Assembly: GCA_001786835.1 (NCBI GenBank)
Contig: MFTO01000001.1
Coordinates: 1 to 49,302, forward strand
DNA length: 49,302 nucleotides
Origin: Candidatus Nomurabacteria bacterium RIFCSPHIGHO2_01_FULL_40_20
Lineage (GTDB): Bacteria > Patescibacteriota > Minisyncoccia > Phycocordibacterales > UBA9973
Direction: 5' to 3'
Positions 8,171-16,354 of the stretch are shown piece by piece. Made by a program: the position numbers and the translations under genes. Within the stretch, counting starts at the first letter, position 1. Each line of letters begins with the position of its first letter. A model generated the notes under the pieces. The model was not told where the DNA came from, did not search any database, and saw only the letters and a program-made list of their open reading frames with translations.

Positions 8171-8449
8171 TTATTCTTTACCCAAGAGTTTGAGAGTTTC
8201 TCCATACTCCTTTATTACTTTTTCGACTACTTGCTCAATGTCTTTCTTTTTTTCTTCGGTAAGAATACCTGTGTCATGAAAGAATTTATTACGGATAAAT
8301 TCCATAGGGATAGCGTATGCACGCCCTATCTTTTCTGCCGGCACCTGCCCTTTTTTTATTTTATTAAAAACAGCAATTCTGCTAATGCCAAGCATTTTTG
8401 CCAACTCGGCAACAGACACATATTTTTCTTTTTTATCCTTATTTTTCAT
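8171..8449 (-). CDS. HTH DNA-binding protein, probable antitoxin of the Doc pair
   Basis: 92 aa. The N-terminal half is an excisionase/MerR-like winged HTH (YVSVAELAKMLGISRIAVFN, KKGQVPAEKIGRAYAIP, about residues 10-50). The C-terminal half is a charged helix (EEKKKDIEQVVEKVIKEYGE) that could wrap the toxin. It is first in the two-gene operon and lies below an operator region with four TTAACA half-sites. The antitoxin role is inferred from position; this is not the canonical Phd fold. Confidence 0.72.
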   Translation of the reverse strand: MKNKDKKEKYVSVAELAKMLGISRIAVFNKIKKGQVPAEKIGRAYAIPMEFIRNKFFHDTGILTEEKKKDIEQVVEKVIKEYGETLKLLGKE

Positions 8450-8460
8450 AGGTTTTTCTT

Positions 8461-8519
8461 TGTTAATCTCTGTATGCTGTATATTAACAATTGTTAACCT
8501 ATTTGTAAAGTGGTTAACA
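8461..8519 (-). promoter_or_regulatory. Operator region of the HTH-Doc operon
   Basis: A perfect 14-bp palindrome TTAACAATTGTTAA (8484-8497) is flanked by further half-sites TGTTAA (8461) and TTAACA (8514). The four half-sites upstream of the HTH gene suggest cooperative autorepression. Confidence 0.6.
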
Positions 8520-8527
8520 ATATAACT

Positions 8528-8860
8528 TTATTTATGCGCGTTGATTTTGGCAGCGAGGATGAAGTCGTTCTCGGAGAGTCCACCGATGGCGTGGGTGGAG
8601 AGCTCTAGTTTTACTTTATTGTAGTTTATGTGGATATCTGGATGGTGTCCTTCCATTTCCGCAATATCAGCCACGAGGTTTACAAAATTTATAGCACCGA
8701 TAAAGTCCGCGAATTTGAATTCTTTGGAAATTTGCTTCGCATCCTCGCTCATAGTCCACCCCTCCACATCCGGCAGATAATTTCTCGCTTCTTCCGGAGT
8801 AAAGGGGTCTATATCCCCTCCCTCGCATGGTATGCATTTTTTCTTTAATAAGTCGTTCAT
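8528..8860 (-). CDS. phhB: Pterin-4a-carbinolamine dehydratase
   Basis: It dehydrates 4a-hydroxytetrahydropterin so the cofactor of aromatic amino acid hydroxylases can be recycled. The family signature EGHHPDIHINYNKVKLELST followed by HAIGGLSENDF carries the catalytic histidines. The 110-aa length is typical. It follows phenylalanine hydroxylase by 12 nt on the same strand, matching the phhA-phhB arrangement known from proteobacteria, so the two probably work together. Confidence 0.93.
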   Translation of the reverse strand: MNDLLKKKCIPCEGGDIDPFTPEEARNYLPDVEGWTMSEDAKQISKEFKFADFIGAINFVNLVADIAEMEGHHPDIHINYNKVKLELSTHAIGGLSENDFILAAKINAHK

Positions 8861-8872
8861 AGGGCAATTATA

Positions 8873-9598
8873 CTATTTTAACCAACGATTTACCACTTCT
8901 TCTAAATGGTCTAAATTTTCAAGTATAAATAATTTTCTATGAAATTCATGAGGACTTATATCTAAATTTCTGATTACTTTTTCATCATAAGGGACTTTAA
9001 GAACTTTTTCAGAGAAAGCATTTTGTAATTCCCCACTCGAAGACATGAGCCCAGTACCAAAAGCTTTTATTTCTCCATCTTCTTTTATCAGTCCAAACTC
9101 ATAGCCATACCAGCCAAGTTTAGCAATATGGTCTTTATTTTCCTTATTTTTTGCTTTCACTATTGCTCGTCCAAATTTTTCCAGAATTCTTGCATATTGC
9201 GGAATAGCCAAGAATGGAACATGCCCGAAAACATCATGAAAAATATCCGGCAAAGGTGTGTAGTCTAAATCTTTCTTCTTGCGGATAAAGTTTGTAATTC
9301 TGTGTTTTTTATCCGCTAAGGCTCCGACCCACTCTACATTGTTTTCATAAGTTATATCGGTCATTTCTATTTCCCAACTTGTGAGCTTCTTTAATTTTTT
9401 ATTAATTTCCAGAAAGTTAGGAATATACTCTGTGCTCATCCCGAGCGCATCCCAACCTTGTTTGTGTAATTTTGTGGCTTTACCTCTTAAATTTTTCATT
9501 TGTTTTTCGCAAAGCAATTTCCAAACCTCATTCTCTTCTTTGGAGAACTTTTTGAATGGAATTACCCCACCTCCTTGTATAATTTTTTGGTTTTTCAT
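8873..9598 (-). CDS. phhA: Phenylalanine-4-hydroxylase (pterin-dependent)
   Basis: Non-heme iron monooxygenase converting phenylalanine to tyrosine with tetrahydropterin and O2. The iron-binding core is visible: PDIFHDVFGHVPFL gives the HxxxxH pair and YGYEFGL supplies the Glu. At 241 aa it is the short bacterial single-domain form without a regulatory domain. It is first in a two-gene unit with the pterin dehydratase. Upstream is a long GC-rich hairpin with a T-run that could end the LysE transcript or attenuate this one. The gene is unexpected in a reduced, presumably fermentative genome. Confidence 0.92.
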   Translation of the reverse strand: MKNQKIIQGGGVIPFKKFSKEENEVWKLLCEKQMKNLRGKATKLHKQGWDALGMSTEYIPNFLEINKKLKKLTSWEIEMTDITYENNVEWVGALADKKHRITNFIRKKKDLDYTPLPDIFHDVFGHVPFLAIPQYARILEKFGRAIVKAKNKENKDHIAKLGWYGYEFGLIKEDGEIKAFGTGLMSSSGELQNAFSEKVLKVPYDEKVIRNLDISPHEFHRKLFILENLDHLEEVVNRWLK

Positions 9599-9624
9599 AA
9601 TTAAATAGATTAAAAATAGATAAT

Positions 9625-9692
9625 AAAAAAACGCCCAGCGGGCGGTCTTTTATGTTTAGAAATACAAACAAAAAATTACCGCTCCGCTGGGC
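9625..9692 (-). terminator. GC-rich hairpin with T-run between the lysE-like gene and phhA
   Basis: On the minus strand GCCCAGCGGAGCGGT (9692-9678) can pair with ACCGCCCGCTGGGC (9646-9633) across a 31-nt loop. The inner CGCCC-GCT-GGGCG alone is a compact hairpin directly followed by seven T. It is either the terminator of the upstream operon or, since two foldings compete, an attenuator of phhA. Confidence 0.65.
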
Positions 9693-9770
9693 AGAGATAA
9701 TAATTCTTTGAATTTACGATTCTAAATTTATTCACCATATAAATCTATACAATATATCTTCTTCTGTCAA

Positions 9771-10409
9771 TTACCTACTGACTAATACTTTTATTCCTAT
9801 GGCGACCAATACAGCGCCCATTGCTCGGTCAATTATATGCCTCCATTTAAAAATCTTTTTCTGGAACACTTTATGAGAAAATAAAAAGGAAACTATGGTA
9901 AACCAGACGAAGGTCATAAACATCATCTCCACACCATAAATTACTTTCACGAATTGAGGTGTTGCAGGGCCGACGACTTGAGTAAACAAAGCCACGAAAA
10001 ACAAAGTTGCTTTAGGATTTAAGACATTCACCAAGAATCCATTTTTTATCGCATCAAAAGGAGAGAACGAATCCGCATTTTCTTTAATTGTTATTTTTTC
10101 TAATTCTCCATCTGTTGAAGGTTGGGATTTCAGCATTTTATATCCGAGGTAAAGAAGATAAATCGCGCCAAGAACTTTTATGATATTAAATAAAACTATT
10201 GATTTGGAAATTACTAAACCCACACCTGCCAAAGAATAAAAAACATGCACGCTTATTCCAAGCGCCACACCGAGCGCTGTATAAATGCCAATTTTGCGCG
10301 AATAAGACAGACTGTTTCGGCTCACCACGATAAAATCAGGTCCCGGACTCATCACTGCTAAAAGATGAGCTATTACGACGACGGCAAATTGTGCTAAAAA
10401 TGGGGTCAT
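9771..10409 (-). CDS. LysE/RhtB-family amino acid exporter
   Basis: 212-aa membrane protein with about six transmembrane segments and the family's N-terminal signature (HLLAVMSPGPDFIVVSRNSL). Members export lysine, homoserine, threonine or similar solutes; the substrate cannot be read. Its ATG overlaps the stop of the DedA-like gene by 4 nt, so translation is probably coupled. It is the last gene of a four-gene membrane/riboflavin run ending at the hairpin before phhA. An amino acid exporter beside phenylalanine hydroxylase may be relevant but is not proven. Confidence 0.88.
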   Translation of the reverse strand: MTPFLAQFAVVVIAHLLAVMSPGPDFIVVSRNSLSYSRKIGIYTALGVALGISVHVFYSLAGVGLVISKSIVLFNIIKVLGAIYLLYLGYKMLKSQPSTDGELEKITIKENADSFSPFDAIKNGFLVNVLNPKATLFFVALFTQVVGPATPQFVKVIYGVEMMFMTFVWFTIVSFLFSHKVFQKKIFKWRHIIDRAMGAVLVAIGIKVLVSR

Positions 10410-11005
10410 AATCTCATCTTAGCATATTTTTTGCGGATATATTTCATAAACAAAAATACCAAGCCAAGCAAGATAGCCATCAGTATTATATTGCGGGCGA
10501 CGCCGATGCCGTTTAGAATGGAATCAATTCGGCTTCGGAAATACCAACCGAGCGCAAGATAAAGTGGAATGTAAATCAAAAGCGCGCCAGCGTCGAGTAG
10601 TAGGAATTTTTTAAACGGGATTTTGAGATAGCCAGCGAGGAATGGCCCGAGAAATCGAAGTTGTATTAAAAACCGGGAGCAGAAAATAACTTTGTTGATA
10701 TTTTTTTGTACCCACTCCATTCTGGACTCCACTTGTGAAGCAAAAATTCTTTTATATGCGCCTGTAATAAATCTATTCCCTCCTCGCGCTAAGAGATAAA
10801 TAGTGATATCAGACGCGATAACTCCGGTAAAAATGACCGGAAAGAGAATTAAACCGTTCAAATGCGGTCCTCCAGCGAGATACCCGAGAATAATAAAAAC
10901 ACCTTCCTCTGGAATAGGCACCAGCACATTGGCGGCAAAGGATAACAGCCATACTCCAAAATAAGAAAGCGCGCCTATTTGATTTATAATTTCTTGCGCC
11001 TCCAT
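10406..11005 (-). CDS. DedA-family membrane protein (VTT domain)
   Basis: 199 aa with the conserved N-terminal loop NVLVPIPEEGVFIILGYLAG and the second family motif around SRFLIQLRFLGPFLAG, followed by hydrophobic helices and a basic tail (RKKYAKMRL). DedA proteins are lipid scramblases/transporters; UptA-type members recycle undecaprenyl phosphate. The glutamates of PIPEE, important in the family, are present, whereas the usual Pro in the RFxPxxR motif is not (RFLIQLR). The start is 3 nt after the stop of the upstream EamA gene. Confidence 0.85.
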   Translation of the reverse strand: MEAQEIINQIGALSYFGVWLLSFAANVLVPIPEEGVFIILGYLAGGPHLNGLILFPVIFTGVIASDITIYLLARGGNRFITGAYKRIFASQVESRMEWVQKNINKVIFCSRFLIQLRFLGPFLAGYLKIPFKKFLLLDAGALLIYIPLYLALGWYFRSRIDSILNGIGVARNIILMAILLGLVFLFMKYIRKKYAKMRL

Positions 11006-11008
11006 TGT

Positions 11009-11908
11009 TTAGATATTTTCTCGCAGTTTGGCTATTTTGTAAATCGCAAAAACCAAGAGAATCGCTGCGACCCACTGCGTCGGCGCGAGCACGGTTTTAT
11101 ACAAAATCATATCTATCAAAATCGCAATAAACGGAAAAGTTAGTTCTAAGATAGTTGTGATGTGAACTGGAGTTCGCGCAAGCCCTTTGTAATAAATGAG
11201 GAGCGCTACCATGCCGGTGGATACTGCAATCAATGCAAAGAGGCCAAATTGAGGCGCTGTCGGCGCGGAAAGTGTCGCGCCTTTGCCCATAATTAAAAGA
11301 AGCGGTAGGGCTAAAAACAAAGTAAACAAAAATCGATAAAATGTGCTGACTTTCGCTTCAACTTTTGTCAAAAGCATTTTTGAAAAAGTAGTGCTAGAAC
11401 CCCACGCGAAAGCGGCGCCAAGCGCAAAGAGGGCGGCAATGATAGTGCCTTCGCCTGTCTCCCAATTCACCGCGCCATTTTTAAACGTCACAAAATAAGC
11501 AGAAACAAGCGCGAGCACAGCCCAGACTATGTATCGCCGGTCAAGTTTTTCTTTCAAGAAAATAGAAGCAGTCGTGATAGCAAAAATTGGTTGGAGTTTT
11601 TGAAGCAAAAATACAACAGAGAAAGAAATAAAATGCACTTTGAGTAGCGCGGTGGTGAAAAAAAGTGTGCCCAAAAGCCCGCTTAGAGCGGATATGAGAA
11701 TTATCAGAAACCATTCGTGTTTGGTAAGGTCTGTTTTGAATATACTTTTATAAACAAAAGGCAAGAGAATTATAAAACCAAAAAGATGTTCAAAGAATAT
11801 TATCGTGATGGGTGGGAGCGAATACAGATGTCGGCGGATTACTCCGTCTAGCGCCCAGAGTAGCGCGGCGGTAATAATAAACAGTGGTCCAGTATAATTT
11901 TTTAACAT
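11009..11908 (-). CDS. EamA/DMT-family transporter
   Basis: 299 aa with about ten hydrophobic helices in two homologous halves (each an EamA repeat), typical of drug/metabolite transporters. A helix-end motif in the first half, FFEHLFGFIILLPF, fits. The substrate is unknown. The ATG overlaps the end of the riboflavin kinase gene by 7 nt, so the two are co-translated. Confidence 0.87.
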   Translation of the reverse strand: MLKNYTGPLFIITAALLWALDGVIRRHLYSLPPITIIFFEHLFGFIILLPFVYKSIFKTDLTKHEWFLIILISALSGLLGTLFFTTALLKVHFISFSVVFLLQKLQPIFAITTASIFLKEKLDRRYIVWAVLALVSAYFVTFKNGAVNWETGEGTIIAALFALGAAFAWGSSTTFSKMLLTKVEAKVSTFYRFLFTLFLALPLLLIMGKGATLSAPTAPQFGLFALIAVSTGMVALLIYYKGLARTPVHITTILELTFPFIAILIDMILYKTVLAPTQWVAAILLVFAIYKIAKLRENI

Positions 11909-12231
11909 GAATCTAAATCTTTTTTTATTTGGGTAATTAATTCTTCCTCGGTGTTGAATTTTCTATATTCTCTTAAAAATTTATTTATATGAAGGACAAC
12001 TTTCTTTCCGTATGCGTTATCACGATATCCTATAAGATGAGCCTCAATTTTAGCATGAGGACCTATTACAATTCCAGCTCGATAAGTTTTTCCTTCCATC
12101 TCTGCTTTTCCGGTATAAATTCCTTCAGGGGGAAATTCACTTTCTTCTACTTCCAAATTCACTGTAGGAAACCCAATTTTTCGGCCATAACCGTCTCCTT
12201 TTATTACTTTTCCTGAAATAATGTAAGGCAT
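11902..12231 (-). CDS. Stand-alone riboflavin kinase
   Basis: 109 aa containing only the flavokinase domain of bifunctional RibF. The signature GKVIKGDGYGRKIGFPTVNL with its following Glu/Asp-rich loop, and IYTGKAEMEGKTYRAGIVIG, are intact. It should phosphorylate riboflavin to FMN. The N-terminal FAD synthetase domain usual in bacteria is absent, so FAD must be made elsewhere or taken up. It sits 2 nt after aspS and overlaps the downstream transporter gene. Confidence 0.88.
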   Translation of the reverse strand: MPYIISGKVIKGDGYGRKIGFPTVNLEVEESEFPPEGIYTGKAEMEGKTYRAGIVIGPHAKIEAHLIGYRDNAYGKKVVLHINKFLREYRKFNTEEELITQIKKDLDSC

Positions 12232-12233
12232 TC

Positions 12234-13583
12234 CTAATATCCATCACTTCCCAACCTTTCATCAATTCTATTCATATCGCGCGGAAACATGGAGGCTTCG
12301 CGGATATTTTTGAGTCCCAAAAGTTGCATAGTCATCCGTTCCGCGCCAAAGGCAAAGCCACCTTCGGGCGGTACTCCGTATTTGAAAGCCTCCAAAAACA
12401 TTTTTATTTTTTCCGGATCCATTTTCCATTCTTCCACATGCTTCATCAACTGATCATAATCACTAATTCTTCGGCCTCCCGAGAGCCATTCCACTCCACG
12501 GCAGAGCAAGTCCATGCCTTCATTGTATTCGGGCTCCTCGGGATTCGGATACACATAAAAGGGCTTTTTGCGCGTAGGGTACCCATAGATAAATACAAAG
12601 TCCGAGCCGGTTTCTTCTTTGATTATTTCACAAATCTGACGTTCATCTTCCGGATTGGTATCTTTCTCACCCCTGACATCGCGTTTAAATTTTTCAAAAA
12701 TTCTCTGTTGAACTTCACGCAAAGACAGAGTCGGAGTTTTTTCTATCATCACAGGTATGGTAGCGCCTAAAATTTTCAAATGCTCTTTATTTTTTTCTTC
12801 AACTTGTTTTAAAATAAACCGCACTGTTTCTTCTGCCATATCGCGCACGTCTTCCCATGAATCTATAAAACTCATTTCGGCATCAAGCGAAACAATCTCA
12901 GTCAGATGCCGAGTAGTGGAAGAAGGTTCCGCGCGAAAAATTTTATTTACAGAAAAACAGCGTTCAAAAGCAGACATGACAATTTGTTTATAAAGTTGAG
13001 GCGATTGAGTCAGATATGCTTTTTTGTCAAAATAACTCACTTGAAAAACTTCGGCCCCACCTTCGGCTGTCGCGGGAGTAATAGCTGGAGCTTGGAATTC
13101 AAAAAACATATTTTTTTTCATAAACTCTCTGAATGAATCAATAATAGTCTCTTGCACTTTGAAGACTGCTTGGATTTTCGGATGGCGCAAAACCAACGCT
13201 CTGTTATCCAGCTCTGTAGTGAGCTCTAGATTATAACCCTCAAGCGACATATCAAAAGGCAGTTCATGAGCGGGACTTAAAACCTCTATGCTCACAACTT
13301 CCAGCTCAATGTCGCCATTTTGCACATCCGGATTTATATTTTTCTCCGGTCGTTTGTTCACAATGCCTGAAACTTTTAAAACCCACTCCGGTCTGATTTC
13401 TTTTGCTTTTTCTATTGCTTCTGTGTGACTCGGCAAAACTACACACTGTACAATACCCGTCATATCTCGAAAATCGAAAAAGACCATCTTGCCCTGGTCA
13501 CGCCTAATATTTACCCAGCCCGCCAGAACAACTTCTTTGCCGATGTGTTCTTTTAAGTTTTTAATAAAAACTCTATTTCGCAT
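12234..13583 (-). CDS. aspS: Aspartate--tRNA ligase, archaeal/eukaryal type
   Basis: Class IIb synthetase charging tRNA-Asp. It has an N-terminal OB anticodon-binding fold (VVLAGWVNIRRDQGKMVFFD), then motif 2 (FRAEPSSTTRHLTEIVSLDA) and motif 3 (FAFGAERMTMQLLGL). The short 449-aa length without the bacterial GAD insertion, the QSPQLYKQ loop and the FPRDMNRI ending place it with archaeal AspRS, often non-discriminating (also charging tRNA-Asn for the amidotransferase route). Which applies here cannot be told without gatCAB or asnS. An inverted repeat (13584-13646) lies immediately before the start codon. Confidence 0.93.
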   Translation of the reverse strand: MRNRVFIKNLKEHIGKEVVLAGWVNIRRDQGKMVFFDFRDMTGIVQCVVLPSHTEAIEKAKEIRPEWVLKVSGIVNKRPEKNINPDVQNGDIELEVVSIEVLSPAHELPFDMSLEGYNLELTTELDNRALVLRHPKIQAVFKVQETIIDSFREFMKKNMFFEFQAPAITPATAEGGAEVFQVSYFDKKAYLTQSPQLYKQIVMSAFERCFSVNKIFRAEPSSTTRHLTEIVSLDAEMSFIDSWEDVRDMAEETVRFILKQVEEKNKEHLKILGATIPVMIEKTPTLSLREVQQRIFEKFKRDVRGEKDTNPEDERQICEIIKEETGSDFVFIYGYPTRKKPFYVYPNPEEPEYNEGMDLLCRGVEWLSGGRRISDYDQLMKHVEEWKMDPEKIKMFLEAFKYGVPPEGGFAFGAERMTMQLLGLKNIREASMFPRDMNRIDERLGSDGY

Positions 13584-13646
13584 CCCATTAGAAATTTTAA
13601 TTTATAACTCTTATTTCCATTGCCCGCCGATTGAATTTCTAACGGG
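13584..13646 (-). promoter_or_regulatory. Inverted repeat in the aspS leader
   Basis: Arms CCCGTTAGAAATT and AATTTCTAATGGG (12 of 13 pair) are separated by 37 nt; the second abuts the aspS ATG. The RNA hairpin could occlude the start codon. Function unknown. Confidence 0.5.
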
Positions 13647-13674
13647 ACAAGTAAAACCAGTATAGCACGGAAAT

Positions 13675-14694
13675 TTAATCTCCGTTCTTGGATAAATCAG
13701 TAACGGATTTGCCGTTATGAAGATTGTCCACCACTTTTGCTATCAATTTTGCCGTAGGCATGATTACTAAATTCTTGATAAGCTTTTGTTTCCCAGAAAA
13801 ATCACACGTATCGGAAAACCAAACTTCTTTAAAATCTACAGAATTCAGATTCTCTACTGCTTTACCGGTGAGAACTCCGTGCACGGCAGTAAAGTAAACA
13901 TCTTTGACTCCCCTTTCTTTCAAGACTTTAAAAGTTTTCACCGCAGTTCCGCATGTATCCGCTAAATCGTCCGGGATAATCGAGTGGTAGCCGGCTGGGT
14001 CGCCGATGACTTCCATCACTTCACTATGATTTACGGATTTTGGGTCGCGAAATTTATTAATCATCACAATGTTGCTCGGAATTCCGAGCGCTTGAGCGAG
14101 TTTTCGGCAAGAAGGCGCTGCCCCTAAGTCCGGCGCAACAATTTTAAATTCTTCCAGATTAAAGTTCTTAGATTTGATTTGATTAATCAAAAGGTTGCTG
14201 GTATCAACGTTTACTATCGGTATGGTAAGCGGATGCGCGTTGTAACTACTCGGATTATGCAATCTCAAAACAACAATTCTGTCCGCTCCGGCCATTTGCA
14301 GTCGCATCGGAACTTTTTGCACCAGTATCGGCTCGCGGTAATTGGAAGGTTTGTCTTGTCTGGCATACGGCAGGCACGGCATAACCACAGTGATGCGATT
14401 CGGCTCGCCTTGTTTCAAGGCGTAAACCATGGATTCACACTCATCCAAATCATAGCTAAGGGCTTCTTTGCTCCCAAACCTCGGCTGAAGTATCAGATAC
14501 ACATCGCAATCGCGAATTGATTCCGTATGGTGCGCTATAAAACTTCCGTCGCTAAATTCTTTATAAACAGAACCGTCCAACTCTGTATTTAAAAGTTGCG
14601 CAACTTCTTTGGCCAAGAAAAGGTTTGTCCCGCTCGGGCTACCAAAAAGCTTAAAGGGATAAGGGTTTAAACTTTGTTCACTTGAATGCACCAT
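13675..14694 (-). CDS. Ribose-phosphate pyrophosphokinase-like protein
   Basis: 339 aa. It keeps the PRPP-synthetase layout: the flexible-loop motif PCLPYARQDKPSNYREPI (about residues 105-122), the PAPDLGA-like IVAPDLGAAPSCRKLAQALG, and the PRPP-binding loop IIPDDLADTCGTAVK (usually VDDMIDTAGT). The divergent PRPP loop and extra length suggest a paralogue or lineage-specific form, so substrate activity is probable but not certain. TGC-TAGAAT lies 12 nt before the ATG, giving a very short leader. Confidence 0.8.
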   Translation of the reverse strand: MVHSSEQSLNPYPFKLFGSPSGTNLFLAKEVAQLLNTELDGSVYKEFSDGSFIAHHTESIRDCDVYLILQPRFGSKEALSYDLDECESMVYALKQGEPNRITVVMPCLPYARQDKPSNYREPILVQKVPMRLQMAGADRIVVLRLHNPSSYNAHPLTIPIVNVDTSNLLINQIKSKNFNLEEFKIVAPDLGAAPSCRKLAQALGIPSNIVMINKFRDPKSVNHSEVMEVIGDPAGYHSIIPDDLADTCGTAVKTFKVLKERGVKDVYFTAVHGVLTGKAVENLNSVDFKEVWFSDTCDFSGKQKLIKNLVIMPTAKLIAKVVDNLHNGKSVTDLSKNGD

Positions 14695-14729
14695 AAATGT
14701 GAGAGTATTCTAGCATAAAAAATAATAAA

Positions 14730-15290
14730 TCAAGACTTAGACACATTGCATATATATTTATAGTAGCCGTTCTTTATTTCTCGTTCCCATTCTGGACTAC
14801 CTATTATTTTATTTTTACCTAATTCAAGGTCTCTCAATTTTTTGAACCATTTGTTAATACTCGTATTCCCACCCATAGTAAGTGGGTGTTCTGTTCTACT
14901 GGAAGGATAGAATCTATTTTGAGTAATATGCCCAAATAAATCTCTAACTTGAGATCTAAAATAAAAAATGTGTGTATTAGTTTTTCCTTCTTCTACCAAA
15001 GCATGTCCTATATACTCTATTCGAACAGTTCCTAATCCTTCTACTTTATGAACAATATAACCCAATATTGTCTCCATGTTATTTGACAGACCTACTGGAG
15101 ATGATGGTAAAGAGAAGCTAATTTTAAAAACTGGGTCCTCCGGTATTGAAAAAGTACCTTCATTACTTAGATCTCTTTTTAGATTTTCAGATTCTTCGAT
15201 TCGCATTTGCCTTGATTTATTCCCTTGTTCCTCTTTGTGTTTCCTGAATATTGTCTGGTTTTCTGGTTTTAAAAAATCTTCTTCTTTCAT
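14730..15290 (-). CDS. Hypothetical protein
   Basis: 186 aa from the ATG at 15290, whose first base group forms an ATGA overlap with the trpS stop. A longer frame from 15410 would overlap trpS by more than 120 nt and encode only a lysine/arginine run, so I reject it. The N-terminal 60 residues are charged and helical; the rest is a mixed fold (ETILGYIVHKVEGLGTVRIE, FYFRSQVRDLFGHITQNRFY). Family not recognised. Translational coupling to trpS is likely. Confidence 0.6.
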   Translation of the reverse strand: MKEEDFLKPENQTIFRKHKEEQGNKSRQMRIEESENLKRDLSNEGTFSIPEDPVFKISFSLPSSPVGLSNNMETILGYIVHKVEGLGTVRIEYIGHALVEEGKTNTHIFYFRSQVRDLFGHITQNRFYPSSRTEHPLTMGGNTSINKWFKKLRDLELGKNKIIGSPEWEREIKNGYYKYICNVSKS

Positions 15291-16237
15291 ATATTTATAT
15301 TTACTCCTATTTTTTCTTTTATTTCGGCCATTTTGGCGGAGGCTACTTTTTTTGCTTTTTCGCTTCCTTCTTTTAAGATTTTGAGCGCTTCCGGTAGTCT
15401 TTTTTCCCACTCCTTCCTTTTTTCTCGCATTGGCGCGATGAATTTCTCTAGGTCTTCTATTAACATTTCTTTTAACTCTTTATACTTGCCGGTTTTTTCT
15501 TCGTAAAGAGGCAAAAGTTCGGAGGCAGGTCGCAAGAGGTTGTGAATAGCATAAACATTTTTTGGAATTCCCTCGCTGGAATCGGTGACAATACTCATCA
15601 CGCATTTTTTAATTTCATCATACTCGGCAAAAAGCGGAATAGTGTTATTATAACTTTTAGACATTTTTTGTCCGTCAGTGCCGGGCACCACTGCGACATC
15701 TTTCATAATCATCGCTTCAGGAAGTTTAAAGGTTTTACCGAAAATACGATTGAATTTTTCCGCGGTATCACGCGCAATTTCTAAATGTTGTTTTTGGTCC
15801 GCTCCCACCGGCACAATATCCGGACTGTAGAGTAAAATGTCTGCCGCCATCAACATCGGATAATTAAAAGTTCCGACATCGATTTCTTTATTTTTTGCTT
15901 CCGCATCCTTGAAAGCATGAGCGCGCATGAGGTATGGCATGGTCGTAATTGTTTCAAAAATCCAAGCAAGTTCTGTGTGCTCGGCTATGTCCGACTGTTT
16001 GAAAATTATCGCTTTCTTTGGGTCAAGTCCGATAGCTAAGAAATCAAGCAAAACCGCCATAATATTTTCCTTCATTTCTTTTGGATTCTGCACAGATTTC
16101 ATAGCATGATAATCCACAATAAGCGCATAGACTTCGTATTCACTTTCTAAATCCACCAATTGCTTCATCATGCCGAAATAGTTGCCAATATGGGGTCGGC
16201 CCGAAGGCTGAATTCCTGACAACAATACTTTTTTCAT
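15287..16237 (-). CDS. trpS: Tryptophan--tRNA ligase
   Basis: Class I synthetase for tRNA-Trp. The HIGH-type motif is in SGIQPSGRPHIGNYFG, the tryptophan-pocket region in FNYPMLMAADILLYSPDIVP, and the KMSKS signature in PGTDGQKMSKSYNN. The ATG at 16237 is chosen over one at 16291 because it gives the family N terminus (MKKVLLSGIQPSG) and has TGT-TAGTAT 7 nt upstream. 316 aa is normal length. It is followed with an ATGA overlap by an unknown gene and is divergent from dnaB. Confidence 0.93.
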   Translation of the reverse strand: MKKVLLSGIQPSGRPHIGNYFGMMKQLVDLESEYEVYALIVDYHAMKSVQNPKEMKENIMAVLLDFLAIGLDPKKAIIFKQSDIAEHTELAWIFETITTMPYLMRAHAFKDAEAKNKEIDVGTFNYPMLMAADILLYSPDIVPVGADQKQHLEIARDTAEKFNRIFGKTFKLPEAMIMKDVAVVPGTDGQKMSKSYNNTIPLFAEYDEIKKCVMSIVTDSSEGIPKNVYAIHNLLRPASELLPLYEEKTGKYKELKEMLIEDLEKFIAPMREKRKEWEKRLPEALKILKEGSEKAKKVASAKMAEIKEKIGVNINI

Positions 16238-16244
16238 ACCATCT

Positions 16245-16253
16245 ATACTAACA
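16245..16253 (-). promoter_or_regulatory. Extended -10 promoter of trpS
   Basis: TGT-TAGTAT lies 7 nt before the trpS ATG at 16237, predicting a leaderless or 1-nt-leader mRNA. Confidence 0.5.
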
Positions 16254-16339
16254 TACTTCGGCCTACTCAGCATAAATATATTTGTCCACATTTTAATAAC
16301 ATAGAACTCCCCTATTTACCTTTCTCTTTTTTTCTCTTG

Positions 16340-16348
16340 TGCTAGGAT
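16340..16348 (+). promoter_or_regulatory. Extended -10 promoter of dnaB
   Basis: TGC-TAGGAT is followed by 6 nt and the ATG at 16355. Confidence 0.6.
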
Positions 16349-16354
16349 GAAAGT

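Noticed and set aside
15291-15410. Upstream extension of the hypothetical gene at 14730-15290
   Set aside because: It overlaps trpS by over 120 nt and encodes a low-complexity basic run; the ATGA overlap start at 15290 is more plausible.
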